This document shows positions 40,245 to 44,040 of a stretch of DNA of 44,040 nt, one piece after another. Source of the DNA: Bacteroidota bacterium (lineage in GTDB: Bacteria > Bacteroidota > Bacteroidia > CAILMK01 > JAAYUY01); the NCBI GenBank assembly GCA_018698135.1, contig JABINZ010000011.1:1-44040 (forward strand), written 5' to 3'. The translations under genes were made by a program, and so were the position numbers. Numbering within the stretch: the stretch's first letter is position 1; each line of letters begins with the position of its first letter. The notes beneath the pieces are model-generated. The model worked only from the letters and a program-made list of their open reading frames with translations, searched no databases and had not been told where the DNA came from.

Positions 40245-41099
40245 ATGAAGATTTCATTAAATATCTGTTTGCCATTCTTAATCGGATTGGCTGTTGCAAC
40301 CCTTTTATATATGACCATAGGCTGGTGGGGATTTTGGGCCATATTCCCTTGGATTGGATTCTCCATCTCAACAGGTATCTTTTTACGCTCAAGATTTAAA
40401 GGTAAAAAGAAAATAATAGGGAGAAAAGTAGCCAGCCTGATGATATTACCTTGTATGTTAATTTTTATGCCAATCATTAATAATGAAAATTTCCAATTAG
40501 AAGGTGTTGCATTAATAGTGATGGTCGGTTTTTTCAGTAAAGGATTCATTCATTATGCAATTGCTAAAATATTTGGACCATTAATTTGGGGAAGAGGATT
40601 TTGCGGCTGGGCATGCTGGACTGCAGCAATTCTCGATTGGTTACCTGTTCAAAAGAAAAAGAAACAAATCAATCCACAATATAAAAACATACGCTTTATT
40701 GCACTCCTTATTTCGCTGTTAATTCCATACTATTTGGTTTTTGTTTTGAATTATGATGTTAGAGCTGATTATCTCGGCCAAAAGGAAATGATCTGGATGT
40801 TTACGGGCAACCTTCTATATTATGCAATTGGAATTCCTCTGGCCTTTGTTTTAAATGATCAGAGAGCTTTCTGCAAATATGTTTGTCCTGTTTCATTAGT
40901 AATGATTCCTACCAGAAAACTAAGCATAATTAATATTAAACCAACAGCTAATGAATGCATTGAATGCGGTGCATGTAACAAAATTTGCCCAATGGATATT
41001 GACGTAATGAGCTATATCTCAAACCATAAAAAAATAAGACATGCCGAGTGTATTCTTTGTGATGATTGTACAGCTGTTTGTCCTGTTCAAGCCATGTAA
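40245..41099 (+). CDS. NapH-like membrane 4Fe-4S protein
   Basis: A 284-residue inner-membrane protein with about five helices and two C-terminal 4Fe-4S sites: CIECGACNKICP (about 237) and CILCDDCTAVCP (about 268). Within the membrane part, FCGWACWTAAILDWLP and CKYVCPVS are the conserved cysteine pairs of the NapH/YccM/CcoG group. Such proteins pass electrons between the quinone pool and soluble or periplasmic partners. No nitrate or nitrous-oxide reductase is nearby, so the partner is unknown. The methyltransferase gene starts 12 bp after its stop, making an operon. Confidence 0.88.
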   Translation: MKISLNICLPFLIGLAVATLLYMTIGWWGFWAIFPWIGFSISTGIFLRSRFKGKKKIIGRKVASLMILPCMLIFMPIINNENFQLEGVALIVMVGFFSKGFIHYAIAKIFGPLIWGRGFCGWACWTAAILDWLPVQKKKKQINPQYKNIRFIALLISLLIPYYLVFVLNYDVRADYLGQKEMIWMFTGNLLYYAIGIPLAFVLNDQRAFCKYVCPVSLVMIPTRKLSIINIKPTANECIECGACNKICPMDIDVMSYISNHKKIRHAECILCDDCTAVCPVQAM

Positions 41100-41111
41100 A
41101 TAAACGGATCG

Positions 41112-41711
41112 ATGTTCCGAATAATAGAAAAACAATATCGCCAACCAAAAGGTTTTCTCGGAAAAATTATTTCCAAATTGATGCAAAGAGCAAACAGCTA
41201 TGCATACGACAAACTGGTAAGCAAATTAAGTATTCAGGAAAACGATCAAATTTTAGAGATTGGCTTTGGACATGGACTGGGAATACAAAAAATTTTAGCA
41301 AAATACAACTGTATAATCACAGGGATTGATTTCTCCTCATTAATGTATGCTAAATCAATTAAACGATTTAAAAAACAAATAGATAACAACAAAGTCAAGC
41401 TTTTGTATGGGAACTTTTTAGAACATACATTTGAATCCAATTTCTATGATAAAATATACGTATTGAATGTGACCTATTTCTGGACCAGTCTTGAAATTCC
41501 TTTTGTAAAAATCAGGAATTTATTAAAAGAAAATGGCTGTTTTCATCTGTTTATGGATGATGATGTAGAATTAACAAGACAAGGATTTACAAAAGGTGAT
41601 GTCTTTTGCATGCATTCCGTTGAGCATGTAATTGAGCAATTAAAACAGGCAGGCTTTCAACATGTAGCATACCAAAAAGAAGATGGCTATTTTATACAAT
41701 GTGAGAAATAA
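41112..41711 (+). CDS. Class I SAM-dependent methyltransferase
   Basis: A 199-residue methyltransferase. Motif I ILEIGFGHGLG (residues 47-57) binds S-adenosylmethionine, and TGIDFSSLMYAKSIKRF supplies the acidic residue for the ribose. LNVTYFWTSLEIPFVKIRNL and LKENGCFHLFMDDD are the later core strands. The substrate is not evident. It resembles small-molecule methyltransferases of the UbiE/COQ5-like fold. Coupling to the NapH-like protein could mean a redox-cofactor or quinone role, but that is speculation. Confidence 0.85.
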   Translation: MFRIIEKQYRQPKGFLGKIISKLMQRANSYAYDKLVSKLSIQENDQILEIGFGHGLGIQKILAKYNCIITGIDFSSLMYAKSIKRFKKQIDNNKVKLLYGNFLEHTFESNFYDKIYVLNVTYFWTSLEIPFVKIRNLLKENGCFHLFMDDDVELTRQGFTKGDVFCMHSVEHVIEQLKQAGFQHVAYQKEDGYFIQCEK

Positions 41712-41728
41712 TTCAATTTGAAATATTA

Positions 41729-41926
41729 ATGAAATATCTAAGAAAAATATGGGTTCGCGCAATTATAAGCATGCTTTTTGGTGCATTAACTACTGAAATT
41801 ATTCACATTGCAATTGGTGATCCTAACAGACCCATGGGCACTAATTTTACGCTTATATACGCTTTGATAGTTTTCTTAATACTTACATTTTTGCTGAGAA
41901 AAATGGATAAAGATAGCTCATCATAA
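41729..41926 (+). CDS. Small two-helix membrane protein
   Basis: A 65-residue protein with two hydrophobic helices (AIISMLFGALTTEIIHIAIG and FTLIYALIVFLILTFLL) joined by a short polar loop (DPNRPMGTN) and a charged tail. It starts 17 bp after the methyltransferase stop, so it is probably the third gene of that operon. No family is recognised. Confidence 0.6.
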   Translation: MKYLRKIWVRAIISMLFGALTTEIIHIAIGDPNRPMGTNFTLIYALIVFLILTFLLRKMDKDSSS

Positions 41927-42068
41927 ATCATCTCATCATGATTTAATCTCTACTAATTCTGAACTTAAAATGATTAAAGACTATATCTAAATTTCACAAA
42001 AAAATATTTTTTCATAAGTCACAGTAACAAAACCATTTTACATTTCGTCATATAAAAAATGACACAAG

Positions 42069-43034
42069 ATGATTAACAAGAAATTACTCATTGTTTGCTT
42101 CCTTTTTTCCTTTTATCATTCTAGTGCACAGGATGCTGTTTATGAATTTAAAATTGCAAATACCGATAACAAAGAATCAATTCCCTTTGTTCAGGCTTGG
42201 TTTATTAATCATGAAGATGGCTTGTGTTCCAATGAATATGGACAGGGAAAGCTTGTACTTACACAGGATAAATGCCGACAACTTAAAGATGACAGTTTAG
42301 TCATCCAAGCTCTCTCCTATAAAAGGCAGATTATAAAATTCAGCGATTTAAAACTAAATCAGCTTAATTACATTGAACTAATTCCACAAGCAATACAATT
42401 AGAAGAGATAACTATTAGCTCTCGAAAAAAGGTAAAAACAAGCAAACTAGGAAACACAAAAACAGATTATTTGCTACGGATTTTTCCAATAAGTAATTAT
42501 GGAACAGTGGGTTGGATAATTGGCAGATATATTCCAAATACTACTGAATCTAATCCATATATTAAATCAGTTTCCTATTATATCACCAATTGGGGAAAAT
42601 ATCAGGCTCCTTTCAGAGTTAGAATATTTTCAGTGAATGATAGCTTTTTTCCAAAGAACGACTTACTGACATCCAATGTAATTGCAAAAGCACAAAAACC
42701 TAATAAATGGGTTACAGCTGATATTTCAAAATATAATATTAAACTGCCCGATTCAGGTGTAATTGTTTTTATGGAATGGATTTGGACAGGCGATCAGCAC
42801 TACTTTACTCCAAAATTTCAGGAAAATCAAGCTTATGGAGCAACACTTGGCTTTAGCAGTAATGAACAGGATTACTATCGAAGGGGAAGATATAATCTGG
42901 GCTTTGTATGGCAAAAATCATTAACCTCCTATTTTAAAGAATCAAATAGTGATAAAAAAATCACTTACAATGATCCTTGCATTTATCTTGAAATAGAGAA
43001 AATCAGAAAGAAGCGCTTTGTGAAATCACCTTAA
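42069..43034 (+). CDS. Secreted protein with carboxypeptidase-regulatory-like domain
   Basis: A 321-residue protein with a signal peptide (LLIVCFLFSFYHSSAQ). The first 100 residues match the CarboxypepD_reg-like beta-sandwich of Bacteroidota envelope proteins: ESIPFVQAWFINHEDGLCSN, VIQALSYKRQIIKF, NYIELIPQAIQLEEITISSR. A second beta-rich domain of about 190 residues follows (SVSYYITNWGKYQAPFRVRI, DSGVIVFMEWIWTGD). There is no barrel and no sorting domain, so it is probably periplasmic or surface-bound. Function unknown. It is preceded by about 140 bp without a clear promoter. Confidence 0.75.
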   Translation: MINKKLLIVCFLFSFYHSSAQDAVYEFKIANTDNKESIPFVQAWFINHEDGLCSNEYGQGKLVLTQDKCRQLKDDSLVIQALSYKRQIIKFSDLKLNQLNYIELIPQAIQLEEITISSRKKVKTSKLGNTKTDYLLRIFPISNYGTVGWIIGRYIPNTTESNPYIKSVSYYITNWGKYQAPFRVRIFSVNDSFFPKNDLLTSNVIAKAQKPNKWVTADISKYNIKLPDSGVIVFMEWIWTGDQHYFTPKFQENQAYGATLGFSSNEQDYYRRGRYNLGFVWQKSLTSYFKESNSDKKITYNDPCIYLEIEKIRKKRFVKSP

Positions 43035-43067
43035 CAAATTATTATTAGTCAAAATTCTCTTTCTCCC

Positions 43068-43075
43068 TACCTTTG
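43068..43075 (+). promoter_or_regulatory. Bacteroidota -7 box before RNA methyltransferase
   Basis: TACCTTTG matches TAnnTTTG and lies 18 bp before the TTG start at 43094, giving a nearly leaderless transcript. Confidence 0.5.
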
Positions 43076-43093
43076 TGTGCTAAACCCAGGATT

Positions 43094-44040
43094 TTGAAAA
43101 TACTCGTAAAAACATCTTTTGGATTTGAAGACCTATTGGTTGCAGAATTGGAAGCTATTGGAGCACAAGATATATTAAAGCTAAACCGTGCAGTGATGTG
43201 CGAAGGTGATCAACGTGTTTTGTATCGGGCCAATTATGAATTACGAACCGCATTGAGAGTTTTAGTTCAGATTCATACATTTATCGCTGCCAACGACAAT
43301 CAATTGTATCAGCAGATTTATAAGTACGATTGGAGCCAGCACTTAAAACTTGAACAAACATTTGCTATCGATAGTGTAGTTAATTCCGACTACTTCAACC
43401 ACTCAAAATTTGTTTCCCTTAAATCAAAAGATGCCATAGTCGATCAGTTTAGAAATAAGTCAGGCAAAAGACCATCCGTTGATATTGAAGAACCCGATAT
43501 TCGTTTCAGTGTTTTTGCTAATCAAAAGGAATTCTCTCTCTACTTGGATAGTTCGGGCGTTTCATTACACCGAAGGAACTACCGTATTCAGGGACACATG
43601 GCACCTTTGAATGAGGTTCTTGCAGCAGGAATGATTATGCTCACCGATTGGAAAGGAGATGTCCCTTTTATTGATTTAATGTGTGGCACAGGAACCTTGC
43701 TAATGGAAGCATGCCTGATTGCTACGAATACACCACCGGGTTATAAAAGGCGTGGCTATAGCTTCCAAAATTGGCCTGACTATAACAAAGAATTATTTCA
43801 GCAAATTCGCACCGAAAGAAACCAAAAAATTGTTAAACCCAAAGTTAAAATCGTAGGTATTGATAATTCAGCAAAGTCCATTGATATTTGCCAAGATTCG
43901 ATAAGAGAGTATGGTTTCTCAGAATATATTCAGTTGCGTAAACATTCCTTTGATAAATATAAACCAGCTTTTGATGATGGGATCGTTGTGATGAATCCAC
44001 CCTATGGTGAGCGCATTGGTGAAAACGAAGAAATCAATAC
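43094..44040 (+). CDS. THUMP-domain RNA methyltransferase (RlmL-like), partial
   Basis: An open frame running off the right edge (315 codons visible). The likely start is TTG at 43094, because no ATG is in frame near the beginning and LKILVKTSFGFEDLLVAELE is the usual N-terminus. The THUMP RNA-binding domain occupies about 1-160. The catalytic domain follows, with HRRNYRIQGHMAPLNEVLAA, the SAM motif FIDLMCGTGTLLMEA (about 192) and MNPPYGER (about 299). The family methylates N2 of guanine in 23S rRNA, as in the N-terminal half of E. coli RlmL. The end of the gene lies beyond the window. Confidence 0.92.
   Translation, partial: MKILVKTSFGFEDLLVAELEAIGAQDILKLNRAVMCEGDQRVLYRANYELRTALRVLVQIHTFIAANDNQLYQQIYKYDWSQHLKLEQTFAIDSVVNSDYFNHSKFVSLKSKDAIVDQFRNKSGKRPSVDIEEPDIRFSVFANQKEFSLYLDSSGVSLHRRNYRIQGHMAPLNEVLAAGMIMLTDWKGDVPFIDLMCGTGTLLMEACLIATNTPPGYKRRGYSFQNWPDYNKELFQQIRTERNQKIVKPKVKIVGIDNSAKSIDICQDSIREYGFSEYIQLRKHSFDKYKPAFDDGIVVMNPPYGERIGENEEIN

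Noticed and set aside
41926-41946. Hairpin AAATCAT/ATGATTT after the small membrane gene
   Set aside because: Only 7 bp, all weak pairs but two, and no T-run, so I do not call a terminator.

Overview
The window reads as a chromosomal segment of a Bacteroidota bacterium. It is AT-rich, and many genes are preceded by the TAnnTTTG -7 promoter motif of that phylum rather than by strong Shine-Dalgarno sites. Three large secreted proteins carry type IX secretion (T9SS) sorting domains, lipoproteins and outer-membrane proteins are numerous, and PKD and NHL adhesin-like architectures recur. No rRNA, CRISPR array or T9SS machinery gene is present.

Left end (1-3.8 kb): the inner end of an integrated mobile element. 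A tyrosine recombinase faces away from a tRNA-Cys(GCA) gene whose 3' end is the likely attachment site. With it are a small HTH (excisionase-type) protein, a zinc-ribbon protein, a small membrane protein, an unrecognised 258-aa protein and a four-copy 20-bp iteron array. The rest of the element lies outside the window.

3.8-12.6 kb: resident genes. These are folB; a compact operon of three envelope proteins (secreted unknown, DUF2279-like protein, basic lipoprotein with SANIEGG repeats); dnaK; a lipoprotein; a secreted coiled-coil protein behind a repeated leader element; and panB behind a 16-bp tandem repeat.

12.6-16.6 kb: a repeat-rich island. A REP-associated transposase with an internal in-frame deletion that removes its catalytic tyrosine lies between inverted REP palindromes. 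It is followed by a small protein remnant and a 910-aa PKD/T9SS type B protein. Two copies each of two repeat modules bracket the island in Q-P...P-Q order.

16.6-23.9 kb: ion and phosphate transport. It holds a Na+/H+ antiporter, a degraded phoU C-terminus, an outer-membrane porin, a PiT phosphate transporter with a fused PhoU-like tail, and an NptA-type Na/Pi cotransporter with its own PhoU domain. The divergent porin/PiT intergenic region carries a Pho-box-like direct repeat (7+4+7) on each side and two copies of a palindromic MITE-like repeat; a third copy lies at 36.7 kb.

23.9-33.8 kb: two more giant T9SS cargo proteins (one with six near-identical PKD-type repeats), a Tat-exported glycosylasparaginase, elbB, a frameshifted pseudogene, a small secreted protein and an OB-fold lipoprotein. 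Two tandem copies of the leader element stand directly before the NHL/PKD gene.

33.8-44 kb: a 624-aa conserved unknown that looks like a TIM-barrel enzyme with a cysteine-rich tail, a lipocalin-like protein, a kelch lipoprotein plus DUF1207 outer-membrane pair, an EamA exporter, a NapH-like membrane ferredoxin, a methyltransferase, two envelope proteins, and the start of a THUMP-domain RNA methyltransferase that runs off the right edge.

The most interesting signals are the repeated leader element that ends exactly at start codons and contains overlapping mini-ORFs, the paired Pho boxes, the deleted RAYT with its REP palindromes, and the 624-aa unknown enzyme.
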